A stretch of 64,000 nucleotides of DNA, taken from Methylothermaceae bacteria B42. Lineage in GTDB: Bacteria; Pseudomonadota; Gammaproteobacteria; Methylococcales; Methylothermaceae. Shown in pieces: positions 10,154-19,456 of the stretch. The notes below the pieces were generated by a model. It searched no databases. It saw only the letters and a list, made by a program, of their open reading frames with translations, and had not been told where the DNA came from. How positions within the stretch are numbered: position 1 is the first letter of the stretch; each line of letters opens with the position of its first letter. Made by a program: the position numbers and the translations under genes. The stretch covers positions 46,157 through 110,156 of the forward strand of contig LSNW01000005.1 of assembly GCA_001566965.1 (NCBI GenBank), given 5' to 3'.

Positions 10154-12183
10154 GTGATGAAAAACGCTATGCCGTAGGAATTGATTTGGGCACTACCAAT
10201 AGTGTGGTTTCGTGGGTCAATTTGCAGCAGTGCGACGGCGAAAAAGCCCCGCTTGAAGTACTGGGCGTTCCGCAGTTAATTGCACCCGGCGAGGTGGAAG
10301 AACGGCAACAACTTCCCTCCTTTCTCTATCTACCCCACGAAGCGGAGTTACGCCCGGAAGATCTCGTTCTCCCGTGGAAAGAAAAAGTAGATCATATTGT
10401 CGGCGTGCTGGCCCGGGAGCTTGGCAGCAAAACCCCGATACGCTTGGTTTCTAGCGCCAAAAGCTGGCTGTGTCACGCCGGGGTCAACTGCAAGGAGCCT
10501 TTTCTGCCCATTGAAGCCCCGGAAGAAGTGCCCAGGGTTTCCCCCTATCAAGCCTCGATGGAATATTTACAGCATCTCCGGGATGCCTGGAATTACCATC
10601 ATCCAGAGGAACCTCTGGAACAACAGCACCTCATCATCACCGTGCCCGCCTCTTTCGACCCCGCGGCCCGGGAACTGACTGCGGAAGCCGCGCGGGAATC
10701 CGGCCTTGATAACGCCATTCTTCTGGAGGAACCTCAGGCTGCATTATATAGCTGGATTCAACGCACGGAAGGCACTTGGCGCGAACAAGTCAACGTCGGC
10801 GACATTATTCTGGTGGTGGATGTTGGCGGCGGCACCACCGACTTGTCCTTGATTGCGGTGACCGAGGAAGACGGCAACCTGCAGCTCAACCGCGTTGCCG
10901 TTGGCGACCATATTCTGCTGGGCGGCGACAACATGGATTTGGCCCTGGCCTATGTAGTCAAGATGAAGCTGGAACAAGAAGGCACCCAACTCGATCCCTG
11001 GCAGATCCAGGCCCTGACCCACAGTTGCCGGGAAGCCAAGGAACAACTGTTGGCCGATCCTGAGTTAACTTCCGCCCCGGTGATCGTCCCCAGCCGGGGG
11101 TCGAAACTGATTGGCGGTACGCTGCGCAGTGAATTAACCCGGGAAGAAGTTGACCGGACGCTCATCGATGGTTTTTTCCCCATTGTGGAAATCGACGAAA
11201 AGCCGATCTCCCGCCCCCGAACCGGCTTAACCACACTGGGCCTGCCCTATGCGCAAGATGCCCGCATTACCACGCACTTGGCTTACTTCCTCAGCCGTCA
11301 AGTCAGCGCGGCGGATGAATTGGAAGATATTCAACTCCCTGAAAATGCCCGGTTTATCCACCCTTCGGCTGTGCTTCTTAATGGCGGGGTGTTCAAGGCA
11401 AAGTTACTATCGGAACGGTTATTGGAAGTGGTCAACCATTGGCTGACCCGGGATAACGCCGAGCCCGCCCGCTTGCTGGAAGGCGCTGACCTGGACCTGG
11501 CCGTCTCCAGAGGCGCCGCCTACTATGGTTATGTCCGTCTTGGCGGCGGCGTGAGAATTCGTGGCGGTACCGCCGCGGCCTATTATGTAGGCGTGGAAAG
11601 CGCCATGCCGGCCATTCCGGGTTTTCCGCCACCCATACGACTGCTTTGCGTCGCGCCATTCGGCATGGAAGAAGGTACCGAAGCACCACTCCCCCCCTAT
11701 GAGTTTGGCGTTGTGGTGGGAGAGCCCGTGCGCTTCCGCTTTTTTGCTTCCACCATCCGCCGGGAAGATCAAGTGGGCACCTTACTGGATCAATGGCGTG
11801 AGGACGAAATCGAAGAACTGGATGAAATTGAAATCACACTGCCACCGGAAAATCATAAACCGGGAGAAGTCGTCCCGGTCAAGCTCGCCGCGGCCGTTAC
11901 TGAAGTAGGCACATTGCGCCTGGAAGCTGTCGCCAAAGACACAGGAGAACGCTGGAAGATTGAGTTTGAAGTTCGGGAAAAGGAGACGCCCGCTGCCGCT
12001 GCTTCCACAAGCACTGAAACCACAACTCAGACTGAACCTGAGCTGGAACAGGCGCTTGAAAATAACGTCCAACAAGAACCCATTGAACAACCTGCTGCAG
12101 CCACGGATGAAAACCCCGCTCCCGAAGAAACGCCAGGACAAGGCGATGAGAAAAAACCGGCCTTTTGGCCTTTCAAAAAGTGA
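10150..12183 (+). CDS. Divergent Hsp70-family protein (first of tandem pair)
   Basis: 677-residue Hsp70-fold ATPase with GTG start overlapping the DUF2760 stop (GTGA). Phosphate-1 GIDLGTTNSVVSW is at residues 10-22, phosphate-2 is VVDVGGGTTDLSLI, and the adenosine-binding segment includes LLNGGVFKAK. The substrate-binding part is short and diverged from DnaK. The tail is Glu/Thr/Pro-rich and ends KKPAFWPFKK, which is not the EEVD or DnaK tail. No DnaJ or GrpE gene is nearby. Shares PQLIAPGEVEERQ, SSAKSWLCH and LLEEPQAA with the next gene, so the two are paralogues. A co-chaperone-like role with the membrane protein is inferred. Confidence 0.88.
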   Translation: MSDEKRYAVGIDLGTTNSVVSWVNLQQCDGEKAPLEVLGVPQLIAPGEVEERQQLPSFLYLPHEAELRPEDLVLPWKEKVDHIVGVLARELGSKTPIRLVSSAKSWLCHAGVNCKEPFLPIEAPEEVPRVSPYQASMEYLQHLRDAWNYHHPEEPLEQQHLIITVPASFDPAARELTAEAARESGLDNAILLEEPQAALYSWIQRTEGTWREQVNVGDIILVVDVGGGTTDLSLIAVTEEDGNLQLNRVAVGDHILLGGDNMDLALAYVVKMKLEQEGTQLDPWQIQALTHSCREAKEQLLADPELTSAPVIVPSRGSKLIGGTLRSELTREEVDRTLIDGFFPIVEIDEKPISRPRTGLTTLGLPYAQDARITTHLAYFLSRQVSAADELEDIQLPENARFIHPSAVLLNGGVFKAKLLSERLLEVVNHWLTRDNAEPARLLEGADLDLAVSRGAAYYGYVRLGGGVRIRGGTAAAYYVGVESAMPAIPGFPPPIRLLCVAPFGMEEGTEAPLPPYEFGVVVGEPVRFRFFASTIRREDQVGTLLDQWREDEIEELDEIEITLPPENHKPGEVVPVKLAAAVTEVGTLRLEAVAKDTGERWKIEFEVREKETPAAAASTSTETTTQTEPELEQALENNVQQEPIEQPAAATDENPAPEETPGQGDEKKPAFWPFKK

Positions 12184-12326
12184 TAACCCTTAAAATACCC
12201 TCTTATAGGTAATGTCAAGGAGGGAGGGGAACGGCTCTTGGGAAGGCTGGTGGCCAGGATGATGCCAGGAAGTTAATGGCATTTCCCGAAAACCGTTCCC
12301 CAGGCTCATTGAGATAGCTTCAAAGG

Positions 12327-15119
12327 ATGACTCAACCCAAGCAACCTCGTTACTGGATTGGCATTGATCTCGGCACCACCCACACCGTCGTGGCCTATGC
12401 CGATCGCAAGCTGGGAAAAAACGCGCCCATCGAGCGTTTTGCCATTCCCCAATTAATCGCGCCTGGCGAGGTTGCCGAACGACCGCTACTCCCCTCGGTA
12501 CGCTATCATCCCATTGAAGGGGAAATTGCCCCAGAATCCCACAGCCTCCCCTGGCCGCAACCGGATATCAACGACCCGGTTCCCAGCGCCATCCTGGGCG
12601 AATTTGCCCGGCAATTGGGTGTCAAGTCTCAAGGGCGGATGGTTACCAGCGCCAAAAGCTGGCTGTGTAACTCCAATGTGGACAGAATGGCGGAAATTCT
12701 GCCCTGGGGCGCGCCCAAGGAAGTGCCCAAAGTGTCTCCCTTAACGGCATCCGCCAGCTTTCTTGCCCATGTGCGCGGCGCATGGAATTATCGTTTACCT
12801 GATTATCCCATGGAAGATCAGGAAGTCGTTATTACCGTCCCTGCTTCCTTCGATGACGCCGCCCGCGCCTTAACCCTGGGGGCCGCCCGCCAGGCCGGAT
12901 TACCCCAAATCCATCTGCTCGAGGAGCCCCAAGCGGTTTGCTACGACTGGCTCAACCGCCATCAAAACAACCTGCGCTTGCTCAATAATGTGCGTTTATT
13001 GTTAGTGGTTGACTTGGGCGGCGGCACCACCGATCTTACCCTAATTCAAGTCGAGCAAGGAAAAAAACAACCCAAACTGACCCGGGTGGGCGTGGGTAAT
13101 CACTTGCTGCTGGGCGGAGACAACATTGATTTAATGCTGGCCCATTTGGCCGAAGAACACCTGATCGATCAAGGACAGAAACTTTCCCCTGCGGATTTCT
13201 ATCAATTGATCGAGCAATGCCGGTCCGCCAAAGAACGGTTATTGACAGAAGATAGTCCGGAGTCCGCCACCGTCACTGTTTTGGGAAGCGGCTCGAAACT
13301 TATCGGCGGCGCCCGGTCTGTGGAATTGACACGGGAAGAGGTCAGGCATATCGTTTTGGACGGCTTCTTCCCCGAAGCCACCCTTTCCGATCATCCCCAC
13401 GGCAAACGTCTGGGCCTGGTGGAATTCGGCTTGCCTTATGTCTCTGATCCGGCCATCACCAAACATATTGCCGCATTCCTTTGCCTTCATACCCAGGCGG
13501 CGCGGGAAGCCTTGGGCGATGCCTCCGCCCCGCCGGTACCCGACGCCATTCTTCTCAATGGCGGCGTGTTCCGCAGTCACATCATCAGCCAACGATTGCT
13601 GGATATCGTCTCTTCCTGGAGCAGCCAAGGGCTGCTGCATTTGGACAATCCCCGGCCCGATTTCGCCGTGGCCGCGGGCGCGGTCGCCTACGCCATGGCG
13701 CGGCAAGGTCTGCAGCTTAAAATCCAGGGAGGGGCCGCACGCAGCTACTTTTTGGTGGTGGAAGACGAACGGGGAGACACCCGAGGTATTTGCCTACTCC
13801 CCAAAGGCACCCCTGAAGAGACGGAAGTCATCCTGGAAAACCGGATTTTTGCTCTCCGTTTGGGAAAGGCGGTACGCTTTAATCTGGTCACCTCCAATGA
13901 GGATACCAACTACCAACCCGGCGAAATCATCAGTCTCGAGAATGAAGACTATGCCAATCTGCCACCTTCGGCCGTGGCATTAGACCCTCAATCCAGCGAT
14001 GGAGAATCGGAAATCAACGTCAAGCTCGCCGCACAATTGACGGAAATCGGCACCCTGCAACTGCACTGCATTGCGGCAGACAACCCCAAGCAACGTTGGC
14101 AATTGGAATTTCAACTGAGAAAATCCAGCCCGGCGCCCCAGGATTTCCTATCCACCGAATCAAGCCACCCTAACATTAACGAAGCCAAGACTTTGATTGG
14201 CGAAGTTTTTGGCAAGAAATCCAAGTCAGTCTCACCCAAACTGGTCAAAACTCTCCGGGGCGAATTGGAAAAATGCCTGGGATCCCGGGACGGCTGGGAC
14301 ATCAACTTGTTACGCGAACTGGCGGATCATTTACTGGATGGCCTCAAATACCGCCGCCGCAGTCCGCAGCACGAAAGAACCTGGTTCAGCCTGACCGGCT
14401 TCTGCCTGCGTCCGGGCTTTGGTTATCCATTGGATGACTGGCGCCTGGAGCAATCCTGGAATCTTTACCAACCGGGGTTGCAATTCGTCAACGTGATTCA
14501 GAATTGGGCGGAATGGTGGACATTCTGGCGCCGTATTGCGGGGGGGCTGAATCCAGAACAACAACTTCAGATCTATCAAGATATCAAGGATTACATCGAT
14601 CCCGTCAAGGCCCGCAAAGGTAAAATGGCTAGTCTGGCCAAGCAACACAGTTATGAGAATATCGTTCGCCTGGCAGCGGTGCTGGAGTTACTGCCGGTCG
14701 AAGACAAAATCCAATCAGGCAATTGGCTGCTTACCCGCCTGCAAAAGAATCCCAAGGAACCGGAGCAAAGTGCCTGGGCTTTGGGTAGAATCGGCTGCCG
14801 CATCCCCTTTTATGCCAGCAGCCACCATGTGGTTCCCAAGGAAGCCAGCCAGGCTTGGCTGGAAAAACTATTGCAACTGGACTTCAAAAAGAAACCAGCC
14901 CTGGGCTTTGCCGCCGCCCTGTTGGCCCGCATGAGCGGCGACCGGGTACGGGATATTGATGAATCTTTAAGACAAGCCGTCATTAAGAAACTGCGACAGT
15001 CAAAAGCGCCTGCCTCCTGGATTGATATGGTCAGCCAACCTGTGAGCGAATTGTCCCAGGAAGATGAAAAGAGGATGTTTGGGGAATCCTTGCCACCGGG
15101 GTTGAAGTTAATCGCCTGA
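12327..15119 (+). CDS. Divergent Hsp70-family protein with C-terminal DUF3731-like extension
   Basis: 930 residues. The N-terminal Hsp70 ATPase domain has GIDLGTTHTVVAY and VVDLGGGTTDLTLI, then a reduced beta domain to about residue 600. The remaining 330 residues form a helical extension typical of the long Hsp70 paralogues (DUF3731), with many Trp residues (DDWRLEQSWNLY, IQNWAEWWTFWRRI). Lies 143 bp after its paralogue, same strand. That gap could hold its own promoter, but I see no clear site. E. coli YegD is a distant analogue of the short form. Substrate unknown. Confidence 0.87.
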   Translation: MTQPKQPRYWIGIDLGTTHTVVAYADRKLGKNAPIERFAIPQLIAPGEVAERPLLPSVRYHPIEGEIAPESHSLPWPQPDINDPVPSAILGEFARQLGVKSQGRMVTSAKSWLCNSNVDRMAEILPWGAPKEVPKVSPLTASASFLAHVRGAWNYRLPDYPMEDQEVVITVPASFDDAARALTLGAARQAGLPQIHLLEEPQAVCYDWLNRHQNNLRLLNNVRLLLVVDLGGGTTDLTLIQVEQGKKQPKLTRVGVGNHLLLGGDNIDLMLAHLAEEHLIDQGQKLSPADFYQLIEQCRSAKERLLTEDSPESATVTVLGSGSKLIGGARSVELTREEVRHIVLDGFFPEATLSDHPHGKRLGLVEFGLPYVSDPAITKHIAAFLCLHTQAAREALGDASAPPVPDAILLNGGVFRSHIISQRLLDIVSSWSSQGLLHLDNPRPDFAVAAGAVAYAMARQGLQLKIQGGAARSYFLVVEDERGDTRGICLLPKGTPEETEVILENRIFALRLGKAVRFNLVTSNEDTNYQPGEIISLENEDYANLPPSAVALDPQSSDGESEINVKLAAQLTEIGTLQLHCIAADNPKQRWQLEFQLRKSSPAPQDFLSTESSHPNINEAKTLIGEVFGKKSKSVSPKLVKTLRGELEKCLGSRDGWDINLLRELADHLLDGLKYRRRSPQHERTWFSLTGFCLRPGFGYPLDDWRLEQSWNLYQPGLQFVNVIQNWAEWWTFWRRIAGGLNPEQQLQIYQDIKDYIDPVKARKGKMASLAKQHSYENIVRLAAVLELLPVEDKIQSGNWLLTRLQKNPKEPEQSAWALGRIGCRIPFYASSHHVVPKEASQAWLEKLLQLDFKKKPALGFAAALLARMSGDRVRDIDESLRQAVIKKLRQSKAPASWIDMVSQPVSELSQEDEKRMFGESLPPGLKLIA

Positions 15120-15126
15120 ACCAGAT

Positions 15127-16866
15127 CTAGATAGCTTCCACAAAGCGCTTTTCAGCCCAATTGGATGAAGAAAGCACTGCCCGGCCGCCTTCCAGTTGGT
15201 ACACCCGGTCGGCGATTTCCACCATGGCTGGCTGATGGGAAATGGCGAGGATGGTGACTTCATGTTTCAATCCCGCCAAAGTGCGGCAAATTGCCCGTTG
15301 ATTTTTGGGATCCAATGCGCTGGTGGCCTCGTCCAAAATCAACAGTTTAGGCCGGTGCACCAATGCCCGGGCAATCATGATCCGCTGTCTTTGTCCACCG
15401 GAGAGTCTGGCGCCCCGCTCTCCCACAACCGTCTCGATCCCTTGAGGCAAGGCGGTAATGAATTCCCAGGCGCCCGCGGCCTTTAACGCCCACTCGGCGT
15501 CGGCGCGGGAAAGGGAGGGATCACCAAAGGTGACATTGTAGAGCACGGTATCGTGCAGAAGCAGATTGTCCTGGGGCACATAACCAATCATCCGCCGCCA
15601 GGCACGGAGATTCATCTGGCTCAAATCGATCCCATCCACCAGGATTTTCCCGCTCTGAGGGCTCAGCAAACCAATAATCAAATCCACCACGGTGGTCTTC
15701 CCAGCGCCGGAAAAACCAATCAATGTGGTCAATTTTCCGGCGGGGATTTCAAGACTGATCGATTTAAGGATTGGCTTGCGGTCATAAGCGAAGGAAACGT
15801 TTTCCAGCTCGATCCCGTGATTCAAAGTGGGTTTCAACTGTCCACCCAATGGTTCGACATTGCGCTCGGCTTCCTCGATAGTCGCCTGCAGAGACCAATA
15901 GGCGCTTTCGCAGACCACCATGTTTTGGTACAAGCTTTGAACCTTGCCCAAACTGGTCATGACCCGGCTCAGCAACAACAGCAACACCATGACTTCCGCC
16001 GCCGGCATTCGCCATTGCACCAGCCCGATATAAAAACCCAGGCCCACCAAACCCATAAACGCAGGCGTCTGGATTGCCTTTAAGGCTTCCTTACTCAAGA
16101 CTTGCCGCTCCAAAGCCTTGTTCAAGCGGATAGTTTCGGTGCTGATGACCCGATCGGCCAAATCTTCCCGCCCCATGGCTTTCAGCGGTTTAACTGATTG
16201 CAATATATCCGTCAATTGCCTGAGCAGCGCCTTGAGCACTTTGGTTTGGCGCTTCCCCGCCTTCCTTGCCATGCGCACGAAATAACGCAATACGAACAAG
16301 ATGGCCATCGAAGCGGTCATATAAGCCAAGGTCGCTTTCCAGGAAATGGTCAATGCCACCCCAATATAGGCCATGAGCTGAATCATCGCCGCCAGCATGG
16401 TCGTGCCATGCAAATAGGCCTTGGAGGCTCTATCGGGTTCGCTGGACATGGCATTGGCAAGCATGCCAATGGGTTGTTTCAAATAAAACAGCCAGCGCGC
16501 GGACAACAGGGCTTTTAAGAGAGAGAGGCGAAGATCTGTCGCCACCCGGGCGATGGTATAACCCACGTATTTCTTGGCAATCAGAATAAAACCGCTTCGC
16601 AGCACAATGCCTGCGACTAAAACGGCTATTAACAACCCCAGGCTGGGCGTCAATCCAATCCATTCTATGGCTTGCACCAGGTAGTGATTTTTTTGCTCGT
16701 CACCCAGAGAGATGCCGCCTTGCCCGCTTTGTTCCACCGCCACACTGAGCATGGGGAGTAACGCGGTCAGGCTGATGCCCTCCACTAGCCCGGCAACAAT
16801 CAAGGCAAGCAAAACAATGATGCTTTGCTTGGGATAGGCTTTGAGGAAACGGATCAGAAGCTGCAC
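15127..16866 (-). CDS. MsbA-type ABC transporter (permease-ATPase fusion), candidate sphingolipid flippase
   Basis: 579-residue half transporter. Six transmembrane helices lie in residues about 15-310 and the ATPase domain in about 340-579. Walker A is GFSGAGKTT, the Q-loop YVPQDN, the signature LSGGQRQRI, Walker B LLILDEATSALDP and the switch His AISHQP, so it should be active as a homodimer. It lies 9 bp after serine palmitoyltransferase in the same operon. Lipid-exporting ABC proteins (MsbA) are the closest family by layout. In this setting moving ceramide or its derivative across the inner membrane is the best inference, but export of another lipid or polysaccharide is possible. Convergent with the Hsp70 gene. 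Confidence 0.85.
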   Translation of the reverse strand: MQLLIRFLKAYPKQSIIVLLALIVAGLVEGISLTALLPMLSVAVEQSGQGGISLGDEQKNHYLVQAIEWIGLTPSLGLLIAVLVAGIVLRSGFILIAKKYVGYTIARVATDLRLSLLKALLSARWLFYLKQPIGMLANAMSSEPDRASKAYLHGTTMLAAMIQLMAYIGVALTISWKATLAYMTASMAILFVLRYFVRMARKAGKRQTKVLKALLRQLTDILQSVKPLKAMGREDLADRVISTETIRLNKALERQVLSKEALKAIQTPAFMGLVGLGFYIGLVQWRMPAAEVMVLLLLLSRVMTSLGKVQSLYQNMVVCESAYWSLQATIEEAERNVEPLGGQLKPTLNHGIELENVSFAYDRKPILKSISLEIPAGKLTTLIGFSGAGKTTVVDLIIGLLSPQSGKILVDGIDLSQMNLRAWRRMIGYVPQDNLLLHDTVLYNVTFGDPSLSRADAEWALKAAGAWEFITALPQGIETVVGERGARLSGGQRQRIMIARALVHRPKLLILDEATSALDPKNQRAICRTLAGLKHEVTILAISHQPAMVEIADRVYQLEGGRAVLSSSNWAEKRFVEAI

Positions 16867-16875
16867 TTTGTCACC

Positions 16876-18081
16876 CTAAGAATCACCGCTTTTCATACCA
16901 TGGGCGGATAATACTTTGGCAAAGACATCGAGCAATGTATCAATTTGTCCAGGCGCATGGGCGGCGCTCATACTGCATCGCAGCATGCATCTTGTATCGG
17001 GAGATGCCGGGGGCATCACCAAATTGACATACACGCCACTGTGCAAGAGGTCATGCCAGATGGCTATGGCTTCGGGCCGAGATTCGCCCAGCATGATGGG
17101 AATCACAGGACTTAGTTGAGGGCCGAGCCGGCAACCCATTTGCTTCAATCCCTCATAAAAACGGGACGCATTGTTCCATAATTTTTCCCGTAATTCCGCC
17201 CCTTCCCGTAACAGTCGCAAAGCCACGCGGGTTGAGGCAATCAGGGACGGAGATGATGACGCGGTAAAAATATAAGGCCGGGCGGCATAGCGAAGAATTT
17301 CCAGTTCCGGGTGGTGACTCACGCAATAGCCCCCGATAGACCCTAGACTTTTACTGAAAGTCCCAACAATGAAATCGACTTGATCTTCCACTTGTTCCGC
17401 CTGGGAGGCACCTCGGCCGGTTTCGCCAAGTACCCCTAAGGAATGCGCCTCATCCACCATCAAGTAAGCGCCATATTCCTGCTTGACCGCGGCAATCTCT
17501 TTCAGGGGGGCAACATCGCCCAGCATGCTGTAAATGCCCTCCACGACCACCAAGGTCCGGGAAGCCCTGTCTTTTAACCGCCGCAAACGCTTGGCCAAAT
17601 CGTCAGCATCGTTATGGCGAAAGCGGATCACTTCCGCATTGCTCATGCGGCAACCGTCATAAATACTGGCGTGACTATCGGAATCAATCAAAATGACATC
17701 ATCAGCGCCAGGTACAGTGGAAAGGATCGCCAGGTTGGCCAGATAGCCGGTGGAAAACACCATGGCGTAGGGCTTGTCGTAAAATTCGGCGAATTCGCGC
17801 TCCAAGGCCAGATGATCGGCATAATTACCATTGGCCATTCGCGAGCCCGTAGTACCGCAACCTTGTTCCCGCAAAGCTTTTTCCGCGGCGGCGATACACT
17901 CGGGATGAAACGTCAGCCCCAAATAATTATTGGTGCCCGCCAAAATCACCCGGTGACCATTGACAACCGCTTCCGTGGGTGAAAGGATCTTCTCTACCTT
18001 CACATTGAAGGGATCAACACCGATATCGCTCAGTTCAGCCCTTGCGGCCAAAAGGGGCTTGAATTTATCAAACAGGCTCAT
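16876..18081 (-). CDS. spt: Serine palmitoyltransferase (alpha-oxoamine synthase)
   Basis: PLP-dependent enzyme, 401 residues, soluble. The PLP lysine is Lys244 in TFSKSLGSIGGY; TFSKS is the form found in serine palmitoyltransferases, whereas BioF, KBL and ALAS have TLGK or TLAK. The ring-stacking His137 (DSDSHASIYDG) and Asp210/His213 (VDEAHSLG) are present. It condenses L-serine with a long acyl thioester to 3-oxo-sphinganine plus CO2. Overlaps the upstream ACP gene by 4 bp (ATGA), which argues for acyl-ACP as donor. Neighbours CerR, the fatty acyl-AMP ligase and bCerS support a ceramide role over biotin synthesis. An 8-amino-7-oxononanoate synthase is the main alternative. Confidence 0.88.
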   Translation of the reverse strand: MSLFDKFKPLLAARAELSDIGVDPFNVKVEKILSPTEAVVNGHRVILAGTNNYLGLTFHPECIAAAEKALREQGCGTTGSRMANGNYADHLALEREFAEFYDKPYAMVFSTGYLANLAILSTVPGADDVILIDSDSHASIYDGCRMSNAEVIRFRHNDADDLAKRLRRLKDRASRTLVVVEGIYSMLGDVAPLKEIAAVKQEYGAYLMVDEAHSLGVLGETGRGASQAEQVEDQVDFIVGTFSKSLGSIGGYCVSHHPELEILRYAARPYIFTASSSPSLIASTRVALRLLREGAELREKLWNNASRFYEGLKQMGCRLGPQLSPVIPIMLGESRPEAIAIWHDLLHSGVYVNLVMPPASPDTRCMLRCSMSAAHAPGQIDTLLDVFAKVLSAHGMKSGDS

Positions 18082-18326
18082 TCGGACTCGAGAATTTGAT
18101 GGATTTTTTGCGCCAGATCTCCAACGGTCCGAACATCCGGCAACACATTAAGCGGGATGGATACATCGAACTGATCTTCGATTTCCTGGAGCAAGTTCAT
18201 AACCTTCATGGAATCCAGCCCCAAATTATCCACCAATTCCATCTCGGGAGAAAGTTCCTTGGCGTTGGGCACCATGGGGCGAATCAAATCAAATAGTTCA
18301 TTCAGAATTTCTTCGTAAGATTTCAT
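18078..18326 (-). CDS. acpR: Dedicated acyl carrier protein for serine palmitoyltransferase
   Basis: 82-residue acidic carrier protein, MKSYEEILNELF onwards. The phosphopantetheine site is Ser39 in GLDSMKVMNLL (normally DSL). A longer frame reaches 18413, but ATG 18326 gives a normal ACP length and N-terminus. The 4-bp overlap with spt indicates coupled translation. In Caulobacter the sphingolipid pathway uses a dedicated carrier (AcpR) next to spt; the symbol is given by that analogy. Confidence 0.85.
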   Translation of the reverse strand: MKSYEEILNELFDLIRPMVPNAKELSPEMELVDNLGLDSMKVMNLLQEIEDQFDVSIPLNVLPDVRTVGDLAQKIHQILESE

Positions 18327-18360
18327 AATTTCATTGAATCGAGTGAAATAACCATTGGAA

Positions 18361-18391
18361 TTTATAGTGGCACGTTGCCATGGATTGTCAA
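18361..18391 (-). promoter_or_regulatory. Candidate promoter with internal palindrome for ACP-spt-ABC operon
   Basis: On the minus strand TTGACA (18391-18386) is followed after 19 bp by TATAAA (18366-18361), 35 bp before the ACP start. The spacer holds the inverted repeat TGGCA-CGT-TGCCA (18368-18380), placed where a repressor would block polymerase. Spacing is 2 bp longer than ideal. Confidence 0.5.
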
Positions 18392-18469
18392 CCAAACAAA
18401 ATCGCCACCTCACTATTTATCCGCTCTGGTGGCGGAGATGCAAACGGATAGGTGGTAAGGATCGCTACC

Positions 18470-19456
18470 TCAACCAGCAAGCGCTAGTTGGAACCCTTGC
18501 TCAAACTGTACCTTGGGTTCCCAGGGTAACAGGCGATTAATTTTGGCGTTATCACAAACCCAATTCTCATGCCGCAACTCTTTGACCTTTCCCGGCGTCA
18601 ACATGGGAGGAAAACCCAAAACCTTTGCCGATCCAGCGGCAACCAACGCAATAGATTGAAGTAGCCACCCCGGTACTGGCACAGACACAACGGGTCTTCC
18701 GCGCACTCGTCTGGCAATGGTTACCACTTCCTGCCAATCATACCCGCCTTCTTTGTTGTCATCTAATTCCAAAATCTCGCCCTTGGGGAATTTTTGCAAT
18801 ACGCTGGAAACAGCAGCCGCCAAATCTCCCACATATAACAATGAAAACCTGGCCTCTCTTGGGCCTAAAATGGGCGCAAACCCTAGAGCCATAGATTTGA
18901 GCAGGGGTAAGAGTTCTTGATCTCCAGGACCGTAAACAGCGGGAGGACGTAAAATCACCCAGGGCAAATCCTGGCTGCCGGTTAGAACTGCTTCCCCCCG
19001 GCATTTACTCAAAGCATAGGGTGAAAGGTGGGGCTGGCGGGCAGCAAGGGAAGAAAATAAAACGAATTTGGGAGGACGGGGGCAAGCGGCGGTGATTTCG
19101 GCCAAACGCTCAACGCCGTCTACATTGACGCTATCGAATTCCGCCTGAGAAATCCCCCGCACTAACCCCGCGCAGTGAACCACGGCATCCGCATTAGATA
19201 CCAATTCTTCCAGCGCGGAAGTATCCTCCAGGGTGCCAGTGCAAACTTCGTAACTGTGCTGACTGGGAAGCTTCTTTTCTGACCCTGGCCGAACCAGGGT
19301 TTTTACCCGCCAGCCTTCTTCCTCCAATTTCCGTGCAACGGCAGCGCCAATAAAACCTGTGGCTCCGGTAATGGCAACCGTGGGTTTTATATTCCGATCA
19401 GACGGCACGGCGGTCGGCTTTGGGCCGAGTCTGCTCCTCGTTATGACACATCCCAA
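18470..19456 (-). CDS. cerR: NAD(P)-dependent epimerase/reductase, CerR-like
   Basis: Extended SDR of up to 328 residues. The Rossmann motif is TGATGFIGA and the catalytic pair is Y-A-L-S-K in LSPYALSKC. In the ceramide pathways of Proteobacteria, CerR reduces the 3-oxo intermediate; here position between the acyl-AMP ligase and the ACP-spt genes supports that role. The ATG at 19456 would overlap the ligase by 59 bp; GTG 19408 would cut the overlap to 11 bp and start 12 residues before the Rossmann strand, so it is a realistic alternative. It ends 143 bp before the ACP gene, which seems to have its own promoter. Confidence 0.75.
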   Translation of the reverse strand: MGCVITRSRLGPKPTAVPSDRNIKPTVAITGATGFIGAAVARKLEEEGWRVKTLVRPGSEKKLPSQHSYEVCTGTLEDTSALEELVSNADAVVHCAGLVRGISQAEFDSVNVDGVERLAEITAACPRPPKFVLFSSLAARQPHLSPYALSKCRGEAVLTGSQDLPWVILRPPAVYGPGDQELLPLLKSMALGFAPILGPREARFSLLYVGDLAAAVSSVLQKFPKGEILELDDNKEGGYDWQEVVTIARRVRGRPVVSVPVPGWLLQSIALVAAGSAKVLGFPPMLTPGKVKELRHENWVCDNAKINRLLPWEPKVQFEQGFQLALAG

